A stretch of DNA of 57,723 nt from a bacterium (GTDB lineage: Bacteria > Actinomycetota > Acidimicrobiia > Spongiisociales > UBA5794): positions 1-57,723 of the forward strand of contig JAAELU010000199.1 in assembly GCA_024226255.1 (NCBI GenBank), written 5' to 3'. Positions 34,774 through 44,012 of the stretch are shown here, in pieces (the first letter of the stretch is position 1; every line of letters starts with the position of its first letter). The notes beneath the pieces are model-generated. The model ran no database searches. It saw only the letters and a program-made list of their open reading frames with translations, and was not told where the DNA came from. The position numbers and the translations under genes are program-made.

Positions 34774-35655
34774 GTGACTCCGAACACCGTCGACGAAGTT
34801 CAGGACGCCCTAGCAGGGGCCTCCTACATCGCGGACCGCCCGTTGGCAGTGACCATCCACTTGGCCCTGCAGTTGGGGCGGCCCCTGTTTCTCGAGGGCG
34901 AGGCCGGGGTCGGCAAGACTGAGATCGCCAAGGTGCTCGCCCACATCCTCGGCGAGGATCTCATCCGTCTCCAGTGCTACGAGGGACTCGACGTTTCGCA
35001 CGCCCTTTACGAGTGGGACTACGCCCGACAGATGCTGGCCATCCGCATGGCCGAGGCAACCAGTGGCCCGACGGCGGAAGTAACCGACATCATGAGTCGT
35101 GAGTTTCTGCTTGCCCGGCCGCTGTTGCAGGCGATTGAACTAGGGGCTCAGGGAAAGCGGCCCGTCCTGCTCATCGACGAATTGGATCGCGCAGACGAGG
35201 AGTTCGAGGCGTATCTCCTGGAGCTGCTCTCGGACTTCCAGGTGACAATTCCCGAGGTTGCCACCATCAAGGCCCGAGTACCGCCGGTGGTGGTCATCAC
35301 CTCGAACCGAACTCGAGAAATCCACGATGCCCTGAAGCGGCGCTGCCTGTACCACTGGATCGACTACCCCTCCTATGAACGGGAACTCGAGATCATGCGC
35401 GCCAAAGCTCCCGACCTCCCTCACCGTCTCGCCGAGCAGCTGGCGACGGCGATGCAGCAGTTGCGGGCGGCCGATCTCTTCAAGGCCCCGGGCGTTGCTG
35501 AGACTCTCGATTGGGGCCATGCCTTGACAGTTCTTGGTCGGGGAGAGCTCAACGGCGTCACGATCGACGAGACGCTGGGTGTCGTGCTGAAGTATCAGGA
35601 AGACTTGACCCGAGTGCGCGCCAACGGTGTCGAGCAACTGCTTGTAGCGGAGTGA
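34774..35655 (+). CDS. MoxR-type AAA+ ATPase (CoxD-like)
   Basis: A 293-aa ATPase. Walker A FLEGEAGVGKTEIAK (about residue 46), Walker B VLLIDELDRAD, sensor 1 VVITSNRTRE, arginine-finger region LKRRCLYHW. The block LQCYEGLDVSHALYEWDYARQ is typical of CoxD proteins, which help mature the Cu/S-Mo site of CO dehydrogenase-type enzymes. GTG start at 34774; stop overlaps the VWA gene (GTGA). Confidence 0.85.
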   Translation: MTPNTVDEVQDALAGASYIADRPLAVTIHLALQLGRPLFLEGEAGVGKTEIAKVLAHILGEDLIRLQCYEGLDVSHALYEWDYARQMLAIRMAEATSGPTAEVTDIMSREFLLARPLLQAIELGAQGKRPVLLIDELDRADEEFEAYLLELLSDFQVTIPEVATIKARVPPVVVITSNRTREIHDALKRRCLYHWIDYPSYERELEIMRAKAPDLPHRLAEQLATAMQQLRAADLFKAPGVAETLDWGHALTVLGRGELNGVTIDETLGVVLKYQEDLTRVRANGVEQLLVAE

Positions 35656-36797
35656 GTACCGCATTTGCCGTCAACCTGGTGCACTTCGTGCGTCACCTCC
35701 GCGATCGAGGCTTTCAGGTCGGTCCGGCCACCATTCAGGAGCTGACTGCGGCGATCGATGCAGTCGGCCTGGCGTATCGAGCTGACGTGAAAGCAGCGTT
35801 CGAGGCGGTCGTGGTCGCTCGGCCTACGGAGCGCCCCATTTTCGAGGACGCATTCGAGTCGTTCTTCGGGAAGGGGCTACTGCGGCTTCCCCACATCCCA
35901 GAGGCGGGTGATGAGCCGGACCGGGGGACTCTTGATCTGCGTCGGGTGACCGTCCCGATCCTCGCGGACATGCCGGGAGATGAGCCCGATCTTGGCGATC
36001 TGGGAATCCCTGAGGTCCGGGGAGCGTCAGCCGAAGAGCGGTTGGCGACGCGGGACTTCCGCGACCTGAGCCCCGACGAAGCGGAAGAGGTGCGACGCAT
36101 CATGGCGCGCATCGTGTGGCGTCCCGCCCACGCTCAGTCGCGGCGGTGGACGCAGAGCCGGCAAGGAACCCGTCCCGACATGCGCCGGACCATGCGCAAT
36201 CTGGTTGGTCCGGGCGGCGACATGATGCAGCTGGCGATGGCGCAACGAAAGCCGCGACGCCGTCCGCTGGTGGTACTCGCCGACGTCAGCGGCTCTATGG
36301 AGCAATATGCCGAGATGTTCCTCCACTTCCTCCATGCGGCTCAAGGACGACTCGGTCGCGTCGAGACTTTTGTCTTTGCAACCCATCTCAGCCGCATAAC
36401 TCGTGAATTGCGCCATCGCATGCCAGACGCTGCCCTACGACGAGTTGGTGAAGCGGTGGACGATTGGTCCGGTGGAACCCGAATTGGGGACGCGGTGGCG
36501 CAATTCAATGTTCTCTGGGGCCGCCGTGTCACCAGAGGCGGTGCAATCGGTTTGATCATCTCAGACGGTTGGGACACGGGAGATCCCGCGTTACTCGGCA
36601 AAGAGATGGCTCGGTTCGCTCGGTCGATGCACCGGGTCATTTGGCTCAACCCCTTGGCAGGTCGAGCAAACTACGCTCCGGAGACGCGAGGAATGCAGGC
36701 TGCGCTGCCCTTCGTGGATGACTTGCTGTCCGCAGCGAATATTCTTGACCTACGTGAAGTTGTCAGGCTGTTGGAGTCGGTGCCGGCTCGGAGGTGA
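35652..36797 (+). CDS. VWA-domain protein (CoxE-like)
   Basis: A 381-aa partner of the MoxR ATPase. N-terminal helical region with [20 protein letters not shown], then a VWA domain with MIDAS DVSGSM (about residue 218) and [10 protein letters not shown]. Matches CoxE. Start is the GTG overlapping the CoxD stop. Part of a four-gene maturation operon. Confidence 0.85.
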   Translation: MSTAFAVNLVHFVRHLRDRGFQVGPATIQELTAAIDAVGLAYRADVKAAFEAVVVARPTERPIFEDAFESFFGKGLLRLPHIPEAGDEPDRGTLDLRRVTVPILADMPGDEPDLGDLGIPEVRGASAEERLATRDFRDLSPDEAEEVRRIMARIVWRPAHAQSRRWTQSRQGTRPDMRRTMRNLVGPGGDMMQLAMAQRKPRRRPLVVLADVSGSMEQYAEMFLHFLHAAQGRLGRVETFVFATHLSRITRELRHRMPDAALRRVGEAVDDWSGGTRIGDAVAQFNVLWGRRVTRGGAIGLIISDGWDTGDPALLGKEMARFARSMHRVIWLNPLAGRANYAPETRGMQAALPFVDDLLSAANILDLREVVRLLESVPARR

Positions 36798-37108
36798 CCG
36801 TGAGAGAAGAACTCGAAACCTACAGGGCGTGGACAGACGCGGGTAAGCGTGTCGCCGTCGCGACGGTCGTCAACGTCAAGGGCTCGGCGCCGCGCAGCGA
36901 GGGGTCGAAATTCATGGTGTCTGATGCGGGCGACATGGCCGGTTCGGTGTCTGGCGGTTGCGTCGAGAACGATGTTGCTCTCCACGCCCAGGACGTCATA
37001 GCGCCCGGTGAGCCGAAACTGGTGACGTACGGCATTGCGGACGAGGACGCCTTCGAGGTGGGCCTCACCTGTGGTGGCACGATTCAGGTCTACATAGAGA
37101 AGTGGTGA
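36794..37108 (+). CDS. XdhC/CoxI N-terminal-domain protein
   Basis: A 104-aa protein comprising only the XdhC_CoxI domain: [19 protein letters not shown], then [10 protein letters not shown] and [12 protein letters not shown]. XdhC/CoxI proteins insert sulfur into the molybdenum cofactor of hydroxylases. It starts at the GTG overlapping the CoxE stop and ends at a TGA, one codon before and in the same frame as the next ORF. Homologues exist both split and fused; see findings. Confidence 0.8.
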   Translation: MTVREELETYRAWTDAGKRVAVATVVNVKGSAPRSEGSKFMVSDAGDMAGSVSGGCVENDVALHAQDVIAPGEPKLVTYGIADEDAFEVGLTCGGTIQVYIEKW

Positions 37109-37111
37109 CGA

Positions 37112-37897
37112 GTGGCTGACGTGATTGACGCCATCAGTGGACTCAACGATGCCGAGAAGTTGGGCGCGGTGGCGACGATTGTTGATGGGCCCGGGTTTGG
37201 GAACAAGGCGGTACTCGATGCTGCCGGAGTCGTTCTGGCCGGGTCCTTGCCCGACAATGTGATTTCCGATGTATCTGCCGACGCCGTGGAATTGATGCGC
37301 AACGAGCAGTCGCGCACCCTGGCATACGGCGAGCGGTCGGTGTTCATCGAGACTGTGGCACCCCAGCCAATCATGCTTCTTTTTGGCGCCGGCCATATCG
37401 CTCAGCCGTTATCGGTGATGGCTCAGGTTGTCGGTTTCCGTGTGATTGTGGCCGATGCCCGGGCGACGTGGGCTACACCTGAGCGCTTCCCGGCCGTGGA
37501 CCGTCTCGTTGTGGGATGGCCGGACGTTGTGCTCGAGGAAATCGAGCTGGACTCTCGCACGTACGTGGTCATGCTCAGCCATGATCGGCGCTTCGAGGAT
37601 CCGGTACTGGCCGCGGTGCGCAGCGCCCCAGTCGCCTATGTGGGAGCCCTTGGCAGCCGTCGAACCTCCCGCGAACGTGGAGAACGACTGTCTGGCGAGG
37701 GTTGGTCCTCTGAAGAAATCGAACGGTTGCATGCCCCAATCGGTATCGACATTGGCGCCGAGACTCCAGCCGAGATCGCCGTCTCGATTCTCGGGGAAAT
37801 CACGCGGGTCCGGTATGGGGCCGGCAGCGGATTGTCGCTGCGTGGTCAGGCAGGCCGCATCCATCCGCAGCGTGGCGTCGAAGCCGGCACGGAGTAG
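37112..37897 (+). CDS. XdhC/CoxF Rossmann-domain protein
   Basis: A 261-aa protein: a short XdhC-like lead (VATIVDGPGFGNKAVL) followed by the XdhC Rossmann domain with LLFGAGHIAQPLSVMA, VVMLSHDRRFEDPVL, YVGALGSRR and HAPIGIDIGAETPAEIAVSI. It probably binds a nucleotide or sulfurated Moco during transfer. GTG start 3 nt after the upstream TGA, weak Shine-Dalgarno sequence, so translation is probably coupled. The Mo-enzyme subunits (coxL/M/S) are not in the window. Confidence 0.85.
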   Translation: MADVIDAISGLNDAEKLGAVATIVDGPGFGNKAVLDAAGVVLAGSLPDNVISDVSADAVELMRNEQSRTLAYGERSVFIETVAPQPIMLLFGAGHIAQPLSVMAQVVGFRVIVADARATWATPERFPAVDRLVVGWPDVVLEEIELDSRTYVVMLSHDRRFEDPVLAAVRSAPVAYVGALGSRRTSRERGERLSGEGWSSEEIERLHAPIGIDIGAETPAEIAVSILGEITRVRYGAGSGLSLRGQAGRIHPQRGVEAGTE

Positions 37898-37909
37898 CAC
37901 AGCCGGCTG

Positions 37910-39820
37910 TTAGGCACCATCGCCCTGTTCGGCATCCTTGGGCATTGCACCCGTGACTGCCGAACCAACGGCGATCATCGCTGCTGCAATAGCCAAGGCC
38001 AGTGACCATCCAAGGGGATTGTTCACGGGCAGCGGCGATGCTGCCTCGCCGCCAATTACTACCGCCGATTCGCCAGGATCTGGTGCGTTCAGCGAAACGT
38101 GTCCCGGGAATCCTTCCACGGGATCATCGGTAGGTGCCACGCCCGGCCCTGGGTTCGTTGTGGTGCCGCCGCCAGGATCGATTCCGGCCAGACCCTCAAC
38201 GTAGGCAACCAGGCGGAGCAATTGATCGGAATCGAGTTCGCTCTCGAATCCAGGCATGGTCCCGACTCCGGTGTTGATGATTCCCGCGAGAGCGGTCCCC
38301 GAATAGTCGGTGCTGGTGATCGGACCACCAATACCTCCTGAGCCATCCGCTCCGTGACACGCCGCGCACAATCGGCCGTAGATGGCCGCACCGCTCTCAG
38401 TGCCCGGTGCCAGAGTGGTCGTGGTTGGCGATCCTGGACCACCGAGACCGGCCACATATCGAATAATCGAATCGATTTCCCCGGAGGAGAGAATCGTGTT
38501 GAATCCCGGCATGGCTCCCTGACCGCTGCTGGTGGTCGAGACCTGCTGCGAGAAGCTCAGCGGGCTGTCGACAAGCGGTCCACCGATGCCGCCCTCGGCG
38601 TTGGTGCCGTGGCAACTGGCGCAATGTTGTCGATACAGGGCGGCTCCGCTGCCCGGAGGCGTTCCCGGCGGAAGAGTGGTTGTGGTCGTAGTGACCGGCG
38701 GCTGACCGTTGCCTAGTGAGCGAACATATCGAGACACTGCGTCGATCTCGCCGTTCGAGAGTTGACCGGAGAAGCCGGGCATCGCTCCGGCGCCGTTCCC
38801 TGTGATTGCGACGATTTGGCGAAGGTTCATCGCTGTGTTGTTGACGGGGCCACCGAAGCCACCTTCACCACTTGTGCCGTGACAGCTGGCGCACGATGCC
38901 GCGTAAATGGCAGCTCCATCGACCCCGCCAGGGGGAGTGGTCGTAGTCGGTGGTTGGGTCGTCGTCGGAGGTTGGGTTGTGGTCGGGGGCCGGGTCGTTG
39001 TGGGTGGTTGGGTTGTGGTGGTTGGCGGTGCCGGGCCGATCACCGTCGTCACTCGGGTTGCCGCCGAGGAGTTCTGGCCGTCGACGGAGATGACGGCCCA
39101 CCACTCGATTCGGGGCACGTGGGCTGAGGTGAAGGTGAAGTTGAATTTGACCTCGAACTCGACCTCACCGTCGTCTTCCGCCTTCTTCGTGCGGGTGATC
39201 GTGTCTTCCAACTGACCGTTGCGGTACAGCTTGATCTGAGCCGTGACGTTGGAACCTCCGTTGGCGTCATCCACCTCGGCCTTCACCTTGAGCTCACGAC
39301 TCTGGCTACCCCCGTTGACGTTCACCGAACCGGGAACGTCGAAGTCCTTGATCTTCAAATCGAGCGGTCCGTTGCCCGGTGGAGGAACGGTTGTCGTTGG
39401 TGGCGTCGTCGTGGTTCCAGGTGGCTGGGTAGTGGTGGTTCCAGGTGGCTGGGTGGTCGTCGTCGTTGTACCGGATGGCGGCTTGCTCGTGGCATCGCCA
39501 GGAAAGGTGCGGGCCTGGATTTCCTGGAGATTGGTCCAGCCGTCCCCGTCCGAGTCCATAGATTCGATCGCCGGGTAGCTCTTGCCGTTGTTCTTCCAGT
39601 CATCGCCGTACGAGTTCCGCGCCGGGATATTCGTGTGGCACAGAGAGCATGAATCGATGGCGGTTCCAGCAGTCCCGTAGCGCGCGTTGAAGTCACCGAG
39701 GAATGACGACTTTGCGGTCGCAGGATCTGCGCTAGTCATCAGACCAATGAGCGTGAACAGCAACGAGACGAGCGACACCAGTACGGCGTAGCGCGTTAGG
39801 CGGCTTCGAAAGCCTCTCAT
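37910..39820 (-). CDS. Secreted/membrane tetraheme cytochrome c with EF-hand-like loop
   Basis: A 636-aa protein. N-terminal signal or TM (about 12-35), a first heme site CSLCH near residue 58, then a Ca-binding loop DSDGDGWTNLQE. Long Thr/Pro linkers (TTTTQPPGTTTT type) separate the parts. A beta-sandwich region (about 155-265) precedes three class I cytochrome c domains with CASCH, CASCH and CAACH, each followed by an AMPGF/TMPGF Met ligand. A C-terminal TM (about 605-625) anchors it. Last gene of the second Rieske/b operon (ATGA overlap). Likely the extracytoplasmic electron acceptor. Confidence 0.85.
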   Translation of the reverse strand: MRGFRSRLTRYAVLVSLVSLLFTLIGLMTSADPATAKSSFLGDFNARYGTAGTAIDSCSLCHTNIPARNSYGDDWKNNGKSYPAIESMDSDGDGWTNLQEIQARTFPGDATSKPPSGTTTTTTQPPGTTTTQPPGTTTTPPTTTVPPPGNGPLDLKIKDFDVPGSVNVNGGSQSRELKVKAEVDDANGGSNVTAQIKLYRNGQLEDTITRTKKAEDDGEVEFEVKFNFTFTSAHVPRIEWWAVISVDGQNSSAATRVTTVIGPAPPTTTTQPPTTTRPPTTTQPPTTTQPPTTTTPPGGVDGAAIYAASCASCHGTSGEGGFGGPVNNTAMNLRQIVAITGNGAGAMPGFSGQLSNGEIDAVSRYVRSLGNGQPPVTTTTTTLPPGTPPGSGAALYRQHCASCHGTNAEGGIGGPLVDSPLSFSQQVSTTSSGQGAMPGFNTILSSGEIDSIIRYVAGLGGPGSPTTTTLAPGTESGAAIYGRLCAACHGADGSGGIGGPITSTDYSGTALAGIINTGVGTMPGFESELDSDQLLRLVAYVEGLAGIDPGGGTTTNPGPGVAPTDDPVEGFPGHVSLNAPDPGESAVVIGGEAASPLPVNNPLGWSLALAIAAAMIAVGSAVTGAMPKDAEQGDGA

Positions 39821-41139
39821 TCGAGGGCTCCTCCTTCAATCCAGTCGATTACCAGTTGCAAGAGAGCGTCGGGAAGCCTGCCTTCGGGTGGCATGAGGAT
39901 GCCGTCGGGGTGGGTGCCCAACATCATCTGGGCCAAAGTGCTGTTGGCGGCATCACCCGGAATCACCACCGGAGCGTTGTCGCCGGAGCCGACGGCCAAC
40001 TCCCAGGTTGAGGCATCCCATCCGCCTGCAATCCCGTGACAGGCCGCACAACGGACCTCAAAGATCGGCAGGACGTCGATGTTGTAGCGAGGAGTGCCGG
40101 GATCGGCGCCTTCTCCGAATGATCGTATGAGCTCGACCAGTCCCTCGATCTGTGTCTGGGAGAGAACCTCGCCCCAGGCGACCATCGGCGTGGCTTCGTG
40201 CCCAAGGTTGATGCTGTCGAAGAGTTGCTCGTTCGTCTTCGACTGCTGAAACTCGATGGCGGCGAGCGATGGTGCCGAGCCCCCGGCGCCGAGGTCGCCG
40301 TGACACCGCGAGCAGAGTTCCGGGAATAGGAATTGGGCGCTGTTCGAGAGTCCGGCTGCTGCGACAGATCCGTCGAGCTGGACGGGAGGATTGGTTTCCC
40401 AGGAGCGCATGTGAGCGACGATCCCATCGATGGCGTTCTCCTGAAGCGGCCCACCATGAGCCCCGTCGAACGCCGGCATCCCAAAGTCCGGCAGTCCATC
40501 GGCTACGACCACCCGCAGCAACTCGTCAGTGCGACTGCCCAAGTACTCAGCGGTGCTGATGGGCGGAATGATGTCTCCCGGCTGCGCCGGGTTGAGCGCT
40601 CCTTCGCCGAATTCGCCGTGGCAAGCTGCGCAGTGGGTTACGAAGTTGGCCGCGCCGTCGGAGCTGGCAGGCTCAAATGTGAGGGCGGCGGCATCGGCGG
40701 CGGGTGGCGCCTCGACGACGGCAATCAGCGTTAGCGCCAGACCAGCTGTGAGGAGTGCCACCGTTGTTCCTGTCACCAGCGGCCGGCGGCGGAAGTGGCG
40801 AAACCTGGAGCGATCCAGGAACGGCAGCAGGACGAGAAAGGCGACACCCAGCGTCGGGATCACGACGATGCCGATGACCTCGAGGTCGCCTGTGAAGTAC
40901 TTCAGTAGCTGGAACAAGAAGAAGAAATACCATTCGGGGCGGGGCACGTAGTCAGTGGCCAGCGGGTCGGCCCGCTCATCGAGCGGAGCGCCGGCCCACG
41001 CTGAGAGGGCCATCAGCACCAGCACGAGGGCCAGCCCAACCGCGGCGTCTCGTAGGGCGTAACGGGGGAAGTAGGGCTCGCCGCGGTTGATCTCCCGCTG
41101 GTAGTCCTCGAGGTATCGCTCCTTGTCTTCCCGTTTCAT
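39817..41139 (-). CDS. Cytochrome b C-terminal (subunit IV) / triheme cytochrome c fusion
   Basis: A 440-aa protein. The N-terminal membrane part (about 30-155) has the quinol-site motif RPEWYFFFLFQLLKYF. It is followed by three heme-c sites: CAACH (about 170), CSRCH (about 278) and CAACH (about 368). The last, in DVLPIFEVRCAACHG with LMPPEGRLP, resembles the Planctomycete-type cytochrome domain. Start ATG 41139 overlaps the cytochrome b stop (ATGA); the ORF extends 9 nt further. Fusions of subunit IV to one cytochrome c are known; three hemes is unusual. Confidence 0.87.
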   Translation of the reverse strand: MKREDKERYLEDYQREINRGEPYFPRYALRDAAVGLALVLVLMALSAWAGAPLDERADPLATDYVPRPEWYFFFLFQLLKYFTGDLEVIGIVVIPTLGVAFLVLLPFLDRSRFRHFRRRPLVTGTTVALLTAGLALTLIAVVEAPPAADAAALTFEPASSDGAANFVTHCAACHGEFGEGALNPAQPGDIIPPISTAEYLGSRTDELLRVVVADGLPDFGMPAFDGAHGGPLQENAIDGIVAHMRSWETNPPVQLDGSVAAAGLSNSAQFLFPELCSRCHGDLGAGGSAPSLAAIEFQQSKTNEQLFDSINLGHEATPMVAWGEVLSQTQIEGLVELIRSFGEGADPGTPRYNIDVLPIFEVRCAACHGIAGGWDASTWELAVGSGDNAPVVIPGDAANSTLAQMMLGTHPDGILMPPEGRLPDALLQLVIDWIEGGALE

Positions 41140-41822
41140 CGCCGCCACGCCCGCCGACGGACTCGAGGTTCTTCATCCGGAGCCGACGAGATCCCGTGGC
41201 GGGTAACGAGCCGCAGGTGCATCCAGACCAAGCCGAACAGAAGCAACGGCAGCAGCCACACGTGGGCCGCATAGAAGCGGCTCAGCGTCAGCCCGGAGAT
41301 CTCCTCTCCGCCCTGTAGGAACCGGGCCAGCCAGTCGCCGACGAACGGCACCGTGGCGAACACTTCGATCCGTACCTGTGTCGCCCAGTAGGCCCGCTGA
41401 TCCCATGGGAGCAGGCTTCCGGTCAGACCAAAGGCGAAGACGAGCAGGAGCAACGCGATGCCGCTGAACCAGGTGAACTCGCGCGGGTACTTGTAGGCGC
41501 CGTGCATGATGACACGAATCAGGTGGGCGATGGCCAGGACGACGAGGGCGCTTGCCGCCCAGTGGTGGAGTCCTCGAATGAGCCATCCCAGCGGAACGAC
41601 GTTGGTGACGTATTGAACGCTCTGGTGGGCGTCGCTCGGGCTGGACACGTAATACACCGTGAGCAGGATCCCAGTGACGACGAGGATAACGACGGCCATG
41701 AGAGTTGCGGCTCCGAGGGTGTGGCCCCACGAAAGACGGGGGATCTTCGCTAGGAAGGTTCGGGTCCAGGATTGGCGCCATCCACTGCGCTGATCGACCC
41801 AATCGCCGAGGCGGGTCCCCAC
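41136..41822 (-). CDS. Cytochrome b6-type subunit (second complex)
   Basis: A 228-aa protein with four TM helices. Heme ligands HHWAASALVVLAIAH and HVWLLPLLLFGLVWMH (H-X14-H). The signature LLPWDQRAYWA is complete. GTG start at 41822, one nt after the Rieske stop; the longer frame to 42047 is antisense-like sequence within the Rieske gene. Together with 41824 and 39817 it forms a second, sequence-divergent quinol:cytochrome c complex. Confidence 0.9.
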   Translation of the reverse strand: MGTRLGDWVDQRSGWRQSWTRTFLAKIPRLSWGHTLGAATLMAVVILVVTGILLTVYYVSSPSDAHQSVQYVTNVVPLGWLIRGLHHWAASALVVLAIAHLIRVIMHGAYKYPREFTWFSGIALLLLVFAFGLTGSLLPWDQRAYWATQVRIEVFATVPFVGDWLARFLQGGEEISGLTLSRFYAAHVWLLPLLLFGLVWMHLRLVTRHGISSAPDEEPRVRRRAWRR

Positions 41823-41823
41823 G

Positions 41824-42312
41824 CTATAGCTCCCGGACGAAGAGCTGCCCCTCTTCGACCTTCGTATCGAGGCGATCGAGCGGTCGCGGAATCGGGCCGC
41901 CCACGATGCCGCCGTCTGCGTCGAATATGCCGTTGTGGCACGGACAGAAGAATCCCGGTCCGTCGGCTTCTTCGATTTCCTCCACGTAGCGCACCCGGCA
42001 CGCCAGATGTGTGCATTTGTCTGACATCGCCACAAAATCGCTGCCATCGGCGGTAGAGACGAATACGGAAAGCTCTTGCTCCTCGACCACCCAACCGCGC
42101 TGCTTGCTCACGGTGGCGTTGACCAGCTTGGGCATGTCGAGGGGGAACTCTTCGATGGGTCCTACGGGGACCCAGTCACTGCTGGTGCGCTGTTGCGACG
42201 GGCCGATAACGAACACCGCGGCCGGGATGCCGAGTAGCGCGGCAATGGCACCGGTGGCGGCACCGACCATTCGCGCCAGGAATTCGCGCCGGGGCATGCG
42301 AGGTATGACCAT
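41824..42312 (-). CDS. Rieske [2Fe-2S] protein (second complex)
   Basis: A 162-aa protein with Tat-like N terminus PRREFLARM and one TM, then Rieske boxes CTHLACRV and CPCHNG. It is first in the operon Rieske, cyt b, subIV-c3, c4. The 160 bp upstream (42313-42472) hold its presumed promoter; CGTAAGCCTC at 42401-42410 repeats the core of the 18252/26847 sequence. Confidence 0.92.
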   Translation of the reverse strand: MVIPRMPRREFLARMVGAATGAIAALLGIPAAVFVIGPSQQRTSSDWVPVGPIEEFPLDMPKLVNATVSKQRGWVVEEQELSVFVSTADGSDFVAMSDKCTHLACRVRYVEEIEEADGPGFFCPCHNGIFDADGGIVGGPIPRPLDRLDTKVEEGQLFVREL

Positions 42313-42462
42313 GTCGCTAGCCCCGCCTCGGTACGGATTGCGTTGTCGTAGAGGTCTTTTTTACCATCCAGCCATTGTGCGGGTTGGACGCCGGCGCTGT
42401 CGTAAGCCTCGGATAAGTCGGTGTTAACTGCTTAGAAACACTCGATTTGCAGGCATGAGGGG

Positions 42463-42476
42463 CTAGTCCGGACTAG
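42463..42476. repeat. 14-bp perfect palindrome at the pirin stop
   Basis: CTAGTCCGGACTAG includes the stop codon of the pirin gene (42473-42475). It may be a weak terminator or a protein site. Confidence 0.35.
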
Positions 42477-43501
42477 TGCGATGGCTCCTGGCGCATCTCG
42501 CGGTGCTCCACCCTGCCGTCGGCATGCAGAGCGAACCGGCCCTCGGTGCGAGCATGCACCGGATCAGGTCGTGTCCATGGCCACTCGCCGAATTGGGTGC
42601 TGCGATAGTCGTCTACCGCTTGGCGGAGCTCTTCGGGAGAGTTCATCACGAATGGGCCTAGCTGGTAGACCGGGGCGCCGATCGGCTCGCCTTGCAGGAG
42701 CAGGAACTCTGCCGGGCCGCCGTGGTTGGTGAGCGAGGTGAGTTGATCGGCTTGCAGGCGGGCGCCGATCTTGGCGCTGATGGGAAGGTCGTCGACGCGG
42801 ACATCGTCGCCTTGGAAGCAGTGAAGCATCCGGTTGACCGTTGCGGGAGCGGTGGGGAGGTGCCAGCTGGCGCCCGGCTCGAGGCGGATGAGCCAGATAG
42901 CCAGGCTTGAATTCTCCTGGCTGGCCCATGAGTCCGGCGGCGCCGGTGGTGCCGTTGCCTCTCCGATTGCTCCGGCAATCACGTCGACCGAGACTCCGTC
43001 CGCCGGGGTGATGGTTGGAATCGTTTCACCCCACAGCATGCCGAAATAGGCATCGACCATTTTTGATTCTGGAGGCAGGTTAAGCCAGATCTGAAAGAGC
43101 TCGAGGGCATTGGGTGAATCCTCGTCCAGGAGGGGGAACATCTCGGCGTGCATGATGCCCGAACCCGTCGTCAGCCACTGCACGTCGCCCTCTCCGTAGC
43201 GGGCGGTGGCGCCGAGTGAGTCGGAGTGATCGACGTAGCCGCGGCGCACAACCGTCACCGTTTCGAAGCCGCGGTGGGGGTGCTGCGGGAAACCCGGCAC
43301 CACGCCGCCGTGGTACATGCTCCATCCGTCCTTGTATGAGAAGTCTGAACCGAGCTGGCGTCCGGCGAGGCTTGCGGTCGGACCGAGTTCCTCGTTGCCG
43401 GTGGGGTAGTGGTCTACATGGTGGACAGTCATGATGAACGGGTCGGCCCCGGTCCACGGAAAGCCGAGCTCGGCGAGTTCGATCACTGAGTTGTCGGCCA
43501 T
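42473..43501 (-). CDS. Pirin family protein
   Basis: A 342-aa bicupin. The N-terminal cupin has the metal motif PQHPHRGFETVTVV and later GDVQWLTTGSGIMHAEM; pirins bind Fe and some act as quercetinases or redox-sensing regulators. The pirin C-terminal block GAPVYQLGPFVMNSPEELRQAVDDYR is clear. AAAGGA lies 5 nt upstream of ATG 43501. Longer than the usual 230-300 aa because of an internal insertion. Confidence 0.88.
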   Translation of the reverse strand: MADNSVIELAELGFPWTGADPFIMTVHHVDHYPTGNEELGPTASLAGRQLGSDFSYKDGWSMYHGGVVPGFPQHPHRGFETVTVVRRGYVDHSDSLGATARYGEGDVQWLTTGSGIMHAEMFPLLDEDSPNALELFQIWLNLPPESKMVDAYFGMLWGETIPTITPADGVSVDVIAGAIGEATAPPAPPDSWASQENSSLAIWLIRLEPGASWHLPTAPATVNRMLHCFQGDDVRVDDLPISAKIGARLQADQLTSLTNHGGPAEFLLLQGEPIGAPVYQLGPFVMNSPEELRQAVDDYRSTQFGEWPWTRPDPVHARTEGRFALHADGRVEHREMRQEPSH

Positions 43502-43598
43502 CGGAATCCTTTGGTGGGCGCCGGGCAGTATTGCGGTTCTTCGCCTTGGCTATGCAACTCCTCGATCGGCCGGATGATTCCCTCGCTCGAGGTTGTGG

Positions 43599-43970
43599 CT
43601 AGGCGCTGGTTTGCATCAGCTGAACGGTGTTGCCATCGGGGTCGTTGAAGGTAGCAATCCAGCCGCCCCACGGTTCCTGCTCGGGAGGACGGGTGAAAGC
43701 AACACCGGCCGCGGCGAGTCGCTCATGAACTGGGTGGATTGTGGCGACGTCGAGGTTCACCATGACCCGCAACGGGTCCTTGCTCTCGCCAACAACCTGG
43801 TCGTGGCGGGCCACGGTGAGCCGCATCCGCCCGAACTCGAAGTCGATGAATCCTTCCCGGTCAGACCGGGGCTTCAGGCCGACCACGTCGCGATAGAAGG
43901 TTGCCATTGCCCCGTGGCGCTCTGGTTCGGTCCAGATGATGACTCCGGCTACACCGGCGATGTCGTCCAT
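43599..43970 (-). CDS. VOC (glyoxalase/bleomycin-resistance) family protein
   Basis: A 123-aa protein with paired beta-alpha-beta-beta-beta units: MATFYRDVVGLKPRSDREG at the start and WIATFNDPDGNTVQLMQ at the end (last metal ligand region). Substrate unknown. Confidence 0.8.
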   Translation of the reverse strand: MDDIAGVAGVIIWTEPERHGAMATFYRDVVGLKPRSDREGFIDFEFGRMRLTVARHDQVVGESKDPLRVMVNLDVATIHPVHERLAAAGVAFTRPPEQEPWGGWIATFNDPDGNTVQLMQTSA

Positions 43971-44012
43971 GGGTCCAACCTACCCGTCGAGCGCGGTTCG
44001 AACACTCAGAAC

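Noticed and set aside
37106..37108. TGA between the XdhC parts as a second selenocysteine codon
   Set aside because: The family has no conserved Cys there, and the 40 nt after the TGA show no hairpin with a G-rich loop like that at 740-760.
38930..39480. CRISPR-like short repeats
   Set aside because: They are coding Thr/Pro linker repeats of the tetraheme protein, without regular spacers.
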